Below the pieces are notes generated by a model. That model was not told where the DNA came from. It saw only the letters and a list, made by a program, of their open reading frames with translations, and did no database searches. Shown in pieces: positions 45,101-55,743 of a DNA stretch of 64,000 bases; position 1 is the first letter of the stretch; each line of letters begins with the position of its first letter. The translations under genes were made by a program, and so were the position numbers. This stretch comes from Holothuria scabra (taxonomy: Eukaryota > Echinodermata > Holothuroidea > Aspidochirotida > Holothuriidae): the NCBI GenBank assembly GCA_037179385.1, contig CM074190.1:5098284-5162283 (forward strand). The letters are read 5' to 3'.

Positions 45101-48100
45101 CCTTTTGTGAGAAAGACAATGAAAGAAATCGATCAAGTGTCTGTAAAATGTTTTACCAAACTTCGGTATTTTTTGACAAAGACTGCGCGCTCAGCATGGA
45201 AGTGTGAAAGTTACGTGCAGAGTGACTTACTGATCTGCTTAACGAACGACAGTAAACTCGATAATTTAAGTATCAGATTACCTTGAGGAATGGAGCTTAA
45301 AAGGTTGCTAGTTGTGTTTAACGTTAAATACGAGATAGTTTTTCAAAAGAAAATTTTTTATGGAGACTGACTGTTTATAATATGCCAAGTCGCTTCCACG
45401 TTATGAGATGGGAAAAATTTTTCCGACTATTCGCAACATATTTGGGCTCATGTCAACAAGCTCAGCCAGTACGACCAGGGAGCTGTTACGGACGAAATCC
45501 CCTGCTGTCTAGCCAATCGTTCTTCTGTTTTAAACACTCCCTACAGAAAAAAAGGAATTTTCGAGGATGACTTAAACTGCACTGTCTATAATTACTTTTC
45601 CAAAGTTCTCCCGACCCTCTAGCAAAGGGCCGTTCGGCGAAACCAAACTTGAAACTGATTCCCCAAGAAGCTAAACGTCCACTTAAGGACAACGCTTTAA
45701 CTTCTGAGCTATCACTGTCTATAATTCGAGCATGTGTCGGTAGGCACATGTATAAGCAAAATCAAAGCGGAATCGCTATTTTTTAGCATAAATATAAAGA
45801 GTATTACCCAGAAAGCATGGTGCTTGTGGTAAGGGTGTATGAACAAGAACAGACGAAAGTTTGAGAGATCAGCTGCTCTTTGGGTCATATTTCATCGACA
45901 TAGGACATTCTTTGGCCGTTCGACTCAGCATTGTGTATCACCTTCTTACCTTCTCATGATGATCCAAAATTGTTAGGCTAATCCAGGTTACCCTAATATT
46001 AACCTAGTCTAACCTTATGATAGGCTTGTCGAATTTGTAAGTGTGAGTTAGGTAAGCTTATAGACGAAGGTTATCTTAGATAAATGGGCTTTGGCTTAAT
46101 GTGGCAACACTACAGTTTCCTAATTGTGTTGTTCACACGTTCAATACAAGTATTGAATTCTGCTCTCGATGGTATGTGCTCATATTTGCTTCAACACAAT
46201 CTTCGAGCTTTCATGGACTGTTATTCTCAGATTTTCTGAGATTTAAACACGTCTTCATATACCCACAGGTTATAAAATAGGAAAGAAATATTCGGCTTTT
46301 TTGGCTAAGTGTAGATGTTGGGATGATTTTGTTGTGACATGAAACGTTTGCTAAGGGCGTTTAGGAAATTCTAAAGGGAGACGTCACCCAGACGTCAATA
46401 GAGACCGTACATGTTACATTGTTTTATAGTCTTCTCATTGTATCCAGTATATACTACACTGACATTGACTTGATAGTAAATTCGCATTAAAGACATATAC
46501 GGTTTACATTTGTAAGGAATACAAATTAAATATCTATACCATGTTTTCCGAACATTGTCGCAATAAGCTTTCCTTAAAGGGAAGCAATTGTACAGCCTTC
46601 TAGACAGCACAGAAAATTCAATATAATTATTCCAATTAATGTGGCATCATTAAAGACCAATTTTATCCGAAGTCAAACGTAGTATGAGTTTTTCCGAGGC
46701 AAGTCTGAAAGGCAGTCAAGCAAAGCAGTGAGCACCATATTTCTCCGAAATTGCCCATAGTGCAACAGAACAGTGACGTAAAACCTGTACCCAATGTATA
46801 CTTTTGTTTGCTATTGCGCAATATCATATACACTATACTGCACAAACGTTCGTAACACTACTGAAGACCAGCGCAACTGTCCATCGTTTAATTCATTTTA
46901 CAAACGTTTCACTCAACGGTTGAGTTTGAGATAAAGGTTCAGAAATCAAAATATTAACTCCTTAAAAGAATATGGATGCCTCTTCTGGGCCAAGTGCATA
47001 TGATTTTGAGCCAGTTCGACCAAGGAAAACTCGTGCACCTGGCCTACTTAGGCCTACTGGCCGTTCAGTACGTTACGTATAAGCGCTTATACTAGTATAG
47101 CGAAAAACGTAGCCTATATGCCGTATAACAATAACACTGATCGATGTGTATGGTGTCTTAACCGATTTCTCTTCGCGATTGCCTTCTTTTAAGGTTTAAG
47201 TGTCCACAAATATCCTACATTACTTACGAGAATTACAAAAGGTTCGACTAAATCGAATCTTTGCGAAAATGAGTGAAAATGAACCTAACTGTTGCACCGA
47301 AAAGCATGCTAAAATACGGTCTCGCTAGTCACAGCTTGTTGTTGTTACAGCTTGTAGTTTCACGGTCTACCGGAAGTAACTTGTCTTGGTTTGTACATAA
47401 TCAGTCAGAAATACCGAGTATTTTTTATTTGAGAATGAAGCAAAAAGAAAAACAAAAAAATCTTTTTTTTAAAAAGATACCTCCGTTTCTAATCTTACCC
47501 TACTTCATACGCACTTTATAACAAAAATGTTGTATTTCATTCCCTGCATTGGCATCAAAACAATAAATAAATTCATGCAAATGCCAAATTATTGTGCCGC
47601 GATGACTGCACAGATTTCATATATTGCCCTTAATCTCAAGAAAAGTACATTACTTTGGAAAATAGCATCTTCACAAAGCTATATGCAACTGATATGAAAT
47701 TTGTTACCTATGAAAGAGATAGTTTTGTCCATATTTTAAGTCAATGAATTCTGTCTCAGGAGAATTTCTTCAACGCGTATTAAATGCTTTCTTTTTCACC
47801 ATGTTTTAGTTTCCTAATTTGTCTGACACTTGACTTTATAAATAATTCGTTAGGTATGAGTGTGTTAAAGTTGTTGTAGAAGTTAAACGTTATGCTCGCT
47901 ACAGAAATAGACATTGCTCAAGTATAGATCTTTTTATAGATTCTAACATTACAATAGACTTTTTCACCATTGTAAATTCCTATAATTTACGATAACATCG
48001 TCTTTTCTCCCTTTAGTCCGATAACGTCTAGGATACAAAGTAAAAACCCTACTTCTCCCTACAGAAACTTTTACTGAATAACAGGTCAAATCCAGCGAAA

Positions 48101-48375
48101 TTCTCATTAACCCTGTTGCACAGTCAGAGACACAAATCTTTCTGATGGCGCTCATTTTGATTCCGATTGAAAGTACAGGATTGAGAGAGGTATTTAATAA
48201 GCCCAACAACTGTGTTCAACATGGGTAGGCAAAGCTCGCATCATACCTATGTAGCTTTCTCAAAGGATCCTTTTCTTGCTGAAGAAATAGATTGGGACAG
48301 AGGTGGCGCCAGGATTTCCCCGACAAGGGGCCCAGCATTTCAAGACCACAAAAAAGGTTTGAGTTAGTCCCGGCA
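42106..48375. other. 6.3 kb intergenic, no gene recognised
   Basis: Searched for the receptor ectodomain signature (CYCL..D.C.W) on the minus strand without a convincing hit. A G tract lies near 44600-44613. CTAACCTTATGATAGGCTTG and similar phrases around 45975-46060 look like decayed repeat. Small frames (for example 45486-45749 minus) show no known domain. Confidence 0.4.
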
Positions 48376-48383
48376 ACTTAGCA

Positions 48384-48538
48384 TGGCAGATGCGCACTGT
48401 TTAACAAGGAGTTTCTTGATTGGTTGTTGTCATTGCATTGAATCGATTGTATTCTTTGTTAAGATTAGGAATTAGGTTAGGGATCAGGCTATCGTTCGCC
48501 AGTAAGGGAATTTCTTGTGAAACAGTGCGCATCGCCCC
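48384..48538. mobile_element. 155-bp hAT-type MITE with 8-bp TSD, copy 2
   Basis: Same length and ends as 6162-6316 (GCAGATGCGCACTGTTTAAC / ACAGTGCGCATCGCCCC). It is flanked by ACTTAGCA at 48376-48383 and 48539-48546, an exact 8-bp target duplication different from that of copy 1, proving independent transposition. Confidence 0.92.
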
Positions 48539-48879
48539 ACTTAGCAGAGTTTGAGGAGCACGTAGCTCGCAAAATGTTTGGCTTTCTTTTCAGTAAACAC
48601 TAAAAAATATGGCGCAGTTTATCTTGAAGACAAAATTTCAATTTTTTTTAAAACATTTGGCTTTTGTAAGGACCATTCAAAAGTAAGGGTGTTTATTGAA
48701 GAGTCTGTCCTTCATATGGGCAAAATCAAAAATAGGAGACAGCTGAAAATCTTTTTGGGTTACGCATTCATTCTTTCAAGGCCTACGTACTAAGGCTTCA
48801 ACGCGAGACTATAAAGCTTGCCCGAAAAGTTTTTTTTTTTCCTTTCTTGAACGAGGACTTGAAAAATAAGTGCTTATTT

Positions 48880-49500
48880 TATTGGAGAAATTTTGGAAGT
48901 TAATGGAAGAATATTTGTTTTTAGTAGGTTTTATAATGAAAAATTTGGTTTTTTTTTATTAAGTGATATGCCTTTCAAGTGCAAAATTTCGTGGAATGGT
49001 TATAAGAGTTGGCTTTGGTAATTATTTGCCACTTTTTGGCAATATTTTGCTACTTTAACAATCTGAAGATTACATTAGAGAAAAATTGTAATGTAATGAC
49101 AGATTTTGGGGCTTGATGGAATAATCTAATCTTCTTATACGAGAATACAAGTAGGGTGATCTATAGTTTCGTTGGAGTTACTGAGTATCATCATGCAGAT
49201 TAAGGCCTTCGGCCATATTAGCAAATTTTCCTACAGAAAAAAGTTTTCCTTCCAATGTATTTGACATTTTATATTTTTTTTTATTTTTTAGTTTTCCTTC
49301 CAATGTATTTGAAATTTTATATTTTTTATATTGACTTTGACGTACGGGAGCGTTTCAGTTTTGGAGGGGCAGAGATGTCTTTCTTGAAAAATGTTATTCT
49401 GCCCGAAAGACTATCAATGTGAAGAGCACAGAAATTTTTGGAAAATTGAAAACCCCCAAGGCAGAAAAGATTGCATTTCCGGGCAGTCATTATTTTGAGC
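48880..49500 (-). repeat. Dispersed repeat, copy 2 (inverted partner at 1290-1810)
   Basis: In reverse complement it gives AAAGGCATATCACT, the A-run, CCAAATTTTTCATTATAA, CGCTCCCGTACG, TCTGCCCCTCC and AGTCTTTCGGGCAGAA in the mirror order of 1290-1810. This copy also has an internal tandem duplication of TTTTCCTTCCAATGTATTTG (49245-49264 and 49293-49312). Confidence 0.65.
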
Positions 49501-49614
49501 TTTCTTTTGCAATAAAATTTTCAGTTCATAATATTGCCCCCCCCCCTCCCCACAAAAAAAGAAGAAGAATTTGCATTGTTCTGTTAAGTAATCTGTTCGG
49601 CCAAAACACTATCT

Positions 49615-51605
49615 AAGCGGAGCGCTGTTACAACCGATAATGTAAAAATGACCGATACTGTAAAAAAAATACCGATAATGTAAAATTGTTTTGAACCGAT
49701 AATGTAAAAAAATTAACCAATAATGTAACAAAATCTTTGAACTGATAATGCCAAAAAAAAAAAAAATGCCGATAACGTAAAAACTGTTCAAACGAGGATT
49801 TCTTATGGTGCTACCTATATATTAGTGTATGTTTAAGAGAGTATGTAGGTAGGCAGGTAAGCTGACAGGCGGCAGGCGGGCAGGGCGAGGAAGCAAATAG
49901 GTTCGTGGGTGGATGCGTGTGTACATGCGTATGTGCGCATGTACTCTGTGTGAATTTATCGGTTTATATACTCTAAACACACTTGGGCAAACACAGCACA
50001 TGCTACATTGTTGGGGAAGAAAATTTGCTGAAGGTTTGGCGAAACATCACGATTTTTCCTTATTATTACATAAATTTTGTCCAATAAATTTAACGAAGTT
50101 TGCCAAAAATGTTTCGTGAGCTATGTTTCTCCAACATTGGGTACTTTTTGCCCATCTGTTCTTAGAGTGTATAATTGACTTTGTTGTGTCTGAGTGTAGC
50201 ACGAGAGTAGCCAGGAATTTTTTGGGGTGGGGCGGTGGCAAATTGCAGGACCCGATCGTCTTAGAGTGTATAATTGACTTTGTTGTGTCTGAGTGTAGCA
50301 CGAGAGTGGCCAGGAATTTTTGGGGGGTGGGGGCGGTGGCAAATTGCAGGACCCGATCGTCGTCCGGGGGCTTTTTTTCTTAATAATAAAGTACCCTAAG
50401 ATGTAGGCTAAACTGGTGCTAATATCATTTGCATTATTAGCATCATATGGTGTCATTCTTTCTGTATCATTACAAAATGTTTTTAGAATTGGATTGTGGG
50501 CATGCCCTGGCATCCCTTTAGCTACGCCAATATCTTATACGTGGCTTATGACTGGGTTTATGAATTCTCTCTTGTCGCTCAAGAAAATACATGCCCGAAG
50601 AAACGTCAAGAAATCAATGTCTGATCAGGAAGCAGCTTACTGGTCTAGTCGGACAGATTGCTCAGAATATTTAAGTGGCCGGGCAATACGCTGTCATTTA
50701 CAATACTCACTTAGCCTGTTGGTTTCAAACAAAAGGTCACCAAAGTTCCCCATCACACCCATTGCTTTGCCCCAATTGTCATTAACACAAATTTGTTTAT
50801 GAAAAAAATAATGTTGAGGCAAACATTATCAGGCACAACGAAAATCTGGTACAGAGGGCAAAGCTCCCGGAAACTATCAGGTTTTAGAGTATTTCTGGAT
50901 GAAAAATTAAGTCTAATGAGATTTATGTTGCTTAATTTTTTTGGTTAACCCAACCCCCAACTGACCTTATTGGGTGAAGGCAAGAGAAAATACTCTGGTG
51001 ACAGGCGAGTATTCATAAACCCAGTCATAAACCAGGTATAGGCCATTGTTGTTGCTAGAGGGAGGCAAGGGGTCATACCCACAATGGAATTCTAAACGAT
51101 ATTTTGAAATAGTACAGAAAGATGACATCAGATGATGCTAATGATGCAAATGATATTAGCACCAGGTTTGACTATATCTTAGGGTACTTACTCTAAAAAT
51201 CCCCGGACGGCGATCAGGCCCTGTAGTTGGCCCCCTTTCTCCTATAAAAAGTTCTGGCTACTCCGGTGATGAAGGCTACACTCAGACACAACAAAGTCAA
51301 TTCACACAGGGTACATGTGCACATACGCATGTACACACACACCCACCCACGAACCTATTTGCTTCTCCGCCGTGCCCGCCTGCCGCCCGTCGGCTTACCT
51401 GCCGACCCATTTTACTCTCTCAAACAAACACATATAGGTAGGAACATAAGAAACCCTTTGTTTGGACAGTTTTTACATTATCGGTTCAAAAAAGTTTTAC
51501 ATTATCGGTTAATTTTTTTTTTACATTATCGGTCGTTTTTACAATTTTTGTAGTATTGTTACATTATCGGTTGTAACAAGCTCCACCATCAGTTGGCGCT
51601 GAGCG
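49615..51605. mobile_element. 2-kb foldback element
   Basis: A long imperfect palindrome. The outer arms are tandem ACCGATAATGTAAAA units (49635-49800) opposed by TTTTACATTATCGGT units (51470-51575). Next, GGCGGCAGGCGGGCAGG...GGTTCGTGGGTGG (about 49868-49915) opposes CCACCCACGAACC...CCCGCCTGCCGCC (about 51340-51392). Then GTGCTAATATCATTTGCATTA opposes TAATGATGCAAATGATATTAGCAC, and TTATGACTGGGTTTATGAAT opposes ATTCATAAACCCAGTCATAA. Arms are roughly 970 bp around a ~390-bp centre. The termini carry the AAGCGGAGCGC / GGCGCTGAGCG phrase also seen in the hAT-like family. No coding frame. Confidence 0.85.
50159..50361. repeat. Tandem duplication (~100-bp unit, x2) inside the foldback left arm
   Basis: TTAGAGTGTATAATTGACTT...AGCACGAGAGT(A/G)GCCAGG...GCAAATTGCAGGACCCGATCG occurs twice head-to-tail (starting near 50162 and 50260). 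The right arm has only one diverged counterpart (about 51195-51290), so the duplication post-dates arm formation. Confidence 0.85.
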
Positions 51606-53382
51606 TACAGAATATTGTTTAAAATCAAAACCCCTCAGACAGCCGGAAATGGCATTTCCCAGACTTGTAATTAGAAACGAAGCAGTCGTTAGTTTGTCCA
51701 GGCCTTTCCTTTGAATGAAAGTTTTACATCAATAGATAAACCCAACTTCCTAAGTGATCAGAAAATACCAGATAAAAGTTCCTGCTACATAGATGTAATG
51801 TTCTTGTCTCTTTTCTGGGGAACACTATGCAATGGAATTGAAAACATACTAAGTGTTTTTTACTGTATTAAGAATCTTTGTTGTATTCAATTGCAATGTC
51901 CTCTTAATAGCTAAGATTTTCTACGAGACTGTCCGAACTCCAGACTGTAATTGATTTTACTTCCAACGTATTTGAAAATATGTTACGTTACGAGGTGGCT
52001 TCAAATTAATGTTTCAGCTAGAGTTATTGGGAGACATTTTCAAACTATACTGTTTATCATTATGTGTAGCTGAAACTGCGTGGCCGCTTTTCATTATATT
52101 CTTGCTAGAATTTGACTATAGGGGCAAGCCAAATTGCAGACCATTGGGCACTGCATGCACATGAACAACTTCTCGTCTGTTTTTGTAATGTGAGGAAATG
52201 TGAGTTTCATTGAAAATACTGTCTTCTAGTAAGCAAAATCAAGAAGATCGACCTGATGACTGAAGTTTATCAGACCCGCATCTTTTATCAGTTTATCGAG
52301 GGCATGCATGTAGATAAAAGCTTTCCGACAAAATTGGATTTTCTCAACAACAGGGGGAGGGAAGCGTTTCCCGACAGGGGCGTGACCTTGCAGATTGAAG
52401 ATGGGATGAGCCGATGAGGGATAGCAGAGGTAAGAAGTGATTTAAACAGATTCAGGTATACATTAAAATAGCGTTTGAAAAGACAAAAAGAGTTCATATA
52501 TAAAAAAAAAAAAAAAAACAGTTCATGGTCATTTATCCAGTAACTACAATCACCCTTCTTGTAACCTAAGTCCGTGTAAGATTTTTTTATTATTTTTTTT
52601 TATTTTTTAAGGCCTCCGTGACGAAACCGCCGACCTTCCCCGACTGAGGTCCCCCTCCACCGCTGGCGCCACCCATGGACTGCGATACCATTTTCTTCTT
52701 TAACGAAAATTACTCCGCCTTTCTTTTTTACTCAAACGCTTTCTTATGTTCTTCCTTTCAAGGCACCATGAAGAACAACCATGTCATAAATTTTTGTAGG
52801 ATACCACACACTTTTTATATGAGTGGTTGGTTTTCTGCGACTTTGAGAGTTTTGGTTTAAATCGTCGAGACCAAGGGGTTTGAGATTGTACAATTGGAAA
52901 AGTAAAAAGTAAGCTGGTAAACCAGGTTGGATTTCTGGAACGTTGTATTTTTAGTTACAACATTAATTGAAAGTCAAGGGAAAGAACACAAACTCAAAGA
53001 CAGAGAGTGATTTTATGGAAATAGTTAGGATAGTTCCTAGGTGCATATAATTTACCTTATTTTAACCTCTCATATGAAACAAATGTATGCGATAAATACA
53101 GATGCATAATTGATTTTCCGTATTTGTTCAGTTGTTATAACGAAAAAAGCATAATTAGGTACCGAATAATTTGAAGGAAGGGGTTGGAACTTTGCCGAGA
53201 GATGGGGAGAATGTCAACGTTAATTTCCAAATGTGCTGAAGATTATGTAACATTCGATGAGAATAATTTAATTACATACATATTTAAAAGTTTTCTAGTG
53301 ATTGTGGTGTACTGTTAGTGTGCTTCAGGGAAGCCCTACGAGGAGTCTTACGAGGAGCACCAAATATATCACAATAAAAAGT
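51606..53382. other. Intergenic, downstream of receptor C
   Basis: No gene recognised. 52600-52680 ends in CGCTGGCGCCACCCATGG, related to the repeat ends at 2240-2260 and 48303-48332; TTTCCCGACAGGGGCGTGAC at 52367-52386 may be the same family. Confidence 0.4.
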
Positions 53383-53637
53383 ACACTCTAAAAACACCGG
53401 GGTTAAATTTAACCAGGATCGGTGTTCTATTTACTCCAACCCAATCCTGGTTAACTTTTAACACAAATCCTGGTTACACTAACACAACTTCTGGTTAAAA
53501 TAACACAAATTCTTGTTAAAAATAACTAGGATTTGAGTCAGTTTAACCAGGAGTTGCGTTAAAACTTAACCAGGATTATGTTGGAGTAAATAGAACACCG
53601 ATCCTGGTTAAATTTAACCCCGGTGTTTTTAGAGTGT
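53383..53637. mobile_element. 255-bp palindromic MITE (GGTTAAATTTAACC family), copy 2
   Basis: Left ACACTCTAAAAACACCGGGG then TTAAATTTAACCAGGATCGG, mirrored to the right end CGGTGTTTTTAGAGTGT; arms about 70 bp. The centre is made of shuffled CCTGGTTA / TAACCAGG units. The TA on each flank (GTA|CACTCT and GAGTG|TAA) is compatible with a TA duplication. It sits 317 bp beyond the stop of receptor C. The older relative is at 40001-40220. Confidence 0.9.
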
Positions 53638-53954
53638 AAATGCAAGCGAAAATTCATTTCACTTTAGTCCTTAAATGTAAGTAGACCCATTATGTATGTT
53701 GTTTGAATGTCAAAATAAGTTGTAACCTAGCCACATAAACCTCATTTTTCCAATTTTGATGGAGCACCGTTTTACAAAGTTTAAATTAATTTGAATGTTA
53801 CTATTTCTGTTCATCTTTTGACAATACCTCCTGGACCAATGGCGGTGCATTAGATATGTAATCACTTCGGAAAGACACGAAGTGAATATTTTTTCAAGTA
53901 CTTTGGTTTGCCAAAGAAACATTCTTCAAGTTTGAATTGATTGTGCTCAACATG

Positions 53955-55361
53955 TCAAGCTTCACTCTCCGGGATTTGCTTAGAATTATCTCTTTTCCCC
54001 TTGTCCACTATTGCGTAAAGATCACTGAAGTCAAGTCCCAAGTAAGAACTGGTTAGCGAGTTGTCAATTTCACTTGCACAACAATCGTCATTTGCTTCTG
54101 TGAAATTTGTAGACCTAGATATATCATCTGCACCAGACCCGATTATTTTTGATATATTTTGGTGGTCTGGGTCTGTAGTATTGTTACACAATGTATATGT
54201 TTCTTCGGTCGGTCCTAATTCTTGTTCAATTTGAGAGTAGGCATCGATGTTACATTCAGTTTCATTAGGTATATCATTGCTATGCTGAAACACATTGTTC
54301 TCATTGTTTGTATCCGAATTAAGGTTGTTTATGTCATTAGTCAAAACACCAGTTCTCTCAGATAGAGCAGGAGGGTTGTTTCCTAACGATTCCGAATAAA
54401 ATGCTGCGTTATAACTTATACGCCTTGGGTATCCGTCATCTTCATTCTTATTTCTTGAAATGCAAGTTACAAGTAAGATGATAAATCCAACGAATACTAT
54501 AACAACAACCACAGCAACAACGATGTACCAAATGAAGGAGGCATTCCTTGTTTTTTCTCCCATACTTTTTTCTGTTTGTTCCGAAGATATTAAGACAGTT
54601 GATGCTGCCTGTTCAAATACATCATCTGTAGTCTCCCTTCTTGAAAAATATGTTGTTATTGATTGGGTGGTGTTTATTGGAATAGCAGTCGTTCCATCTA
54701 GAGAGTTTGAGAGGGAAAATGGCCCTAGTTCACATCTTTGATTATAGTAGCTTCCGTAGAAACACATATATTTGATACCTTCTTCTTCATGGGACAAAGA
54801 TCCGGTGACAGCTTTCAGAATTTGTTTCCATTCTCTTAATATTTGCTGTGTTTCAATAAGAGTCGACACTCCTGATCCTTCAATACTTTTTATCCATAGG
54901 CACGGATCTGCCTTGAGACAGTAGCAAGTCAATGAGAACACATCATTTAATGAATACGTGAATGATCTCGTACCGTTAAAGATACATTGCGGTCTGTTTT
55001 CAACGACATTTAAAAATAAATCACTAGCTTTGGTTGACACAATATTACTATGCATATCTGTAAAGTTTACCACACATCGGTAATGACCACCATCGTTAAT
55101 CGACACATTTTTGACAAGGTACTGTAAATTCTTAACGTTCCAGCTGTATGTTACCCGTGACGATCTTCTGTGCTGTATTTCAATGCTGGTCACATTCTGC
55201 ACATCGCTTATAATGCATTCCATGTTCACTTCAGACTCTCCCACGAACACGATCTCGTTGAATGCACTGTCTGTCACTTCAAAAATAATATGCTGTGCCC
55301 CCACCAAAGGCCCTAGTAACACATACATACTCTTCAATAAAGTAAGGAAACTCAGGGCCAT
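53955..55361 (-). CDS. Ig-type single-pass receptor C, SxYxxL and LYA tail motifs
   Basis: A 468-residue paralogue in one exon. Signal peptide 1-22 (mature start Q23), the family N-terminal motif I26-F-E...S-A-F-N-E-I-V-F-V-G-E, a V-like Ig domain (C49 to C96, core D90-G-G-H-Y-R-C) and the second domain with C126, TCYCL (C146/C148), C154-L-W156, C200 and C210. It lacks the extra Ig-domain cysteine (C52 or C55) and the stalk cysteine of A and B. A Ser/Thr-rich stalk runs to about 273, the membrane helix is about 277-300, and the acidic Asn-rich tail is 168 residues. Tail sites: ISYNAAF just after the membrane, Y375-S-Q-I, S438-S-Y-L-G-L (fits the ITIM consensus) and L448-Y-A-I-V-D-K, matching LYAKVDK of receptor A. 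ATG context is strong (A at -3, G at +4), with an in-frame TAG seven codons upstream. Probably a signalling receptor with a distinct output. Confidence 0.92.
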   Translation of the reverse strand: MALSFLTLLKSMYVLLGPLVGAQHIIFEVTDSAFNEIVFVGESEVNMECIISDVQNVTSIEIQHRRSSRVTYSWNVKNLQYLVKNVSINDGGHYRCVVNFTDMHSNIVSTKASDLFLNVVENRPQCIFNGTRSFTYSLNDVFSLTCYCLKADPCLWIKSIEGSGVSTLIETQQILREWKQILKAVTGSLSHEEEGIKYMCFYGSYYNQRCELGPFSLSNSLDGTTAIPINTTQSITTYFSRRETTDDVFEQAASTVLISSEQTEKSMGEKTRNASFIWYIVVAVVVVIVFVGFIILLVTCISRNKNEDDGYPRRISYNAAFYSESLGNNPPALSERTGVLTNDINNLNSDTNNENNVFQHSNDIPNETECNIDAYSQIEQELGPTEETYTLCNNTTDPDHQNISKIIGSGADDISRSTNFTEANDDCCASEIDNSLTSSYLGLDFSDLYAIVDKGKRDNSKQIPESEA

Positions 55362-55660
55362 TTTAATGGTAAAATGTGTCTATGAATTCTCCGATGAAAT
55401 ATTAAAGCTAAAAAGAAGTCAAGTTAGTTTTACTTCTTACAACATGTTATTTAAGGACGACTTCAGACAGAAGGTTACTGTAACTGCTTACAAAGGCCAT
55501 TGGGTTAAACAAGGCATATTACAAAGCCTGGCTTCAATGCGCATATTTTCCTTCAATGCAGAGAAGGATAGTCAGTCTGTAATTTAGTAAAAAATACTTT
55601 ATTAAGTAACACAAAAGCCTGTTTCGCTTGGTTGCACGTATATAAAGTTGTTCTACTGAA

Positions 55661-55743
55661 AAAACCACCAGGTTCAATTTGTATGGAAGCTACCTACTGA
55701 ATAACCGCAGGTAGCTTCCATACAAATTGAACCTGGTGGTTTT
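55661..55743. repeat. Perfect 35-bp-arm hairpin, 300 bp upstream of receptor C
   Basis: AAAACCACCAGGTTCAATTT then GTATGGAAGCTACCT (55661-55695) is exactly complementary to 55709-55743, with a 13-base loop ACTGAATAACCGC. It lies in the 5' flank of the receptor C gene. It could be a tiny MITE, a hairpin RNA source or a cis-element. Perfect arms in otherwise decayed surroundings suggest recent origin or constraint. Confidence 0.9.

Noticed and set aside
53955..54060. Receptor C YLGL-x5-YAIV considered as a true ITAM.
   Set aside because: The spacer is five residues, shorter than the ITAM range, so only the SxYxxL and YxxPhi readings are kept.
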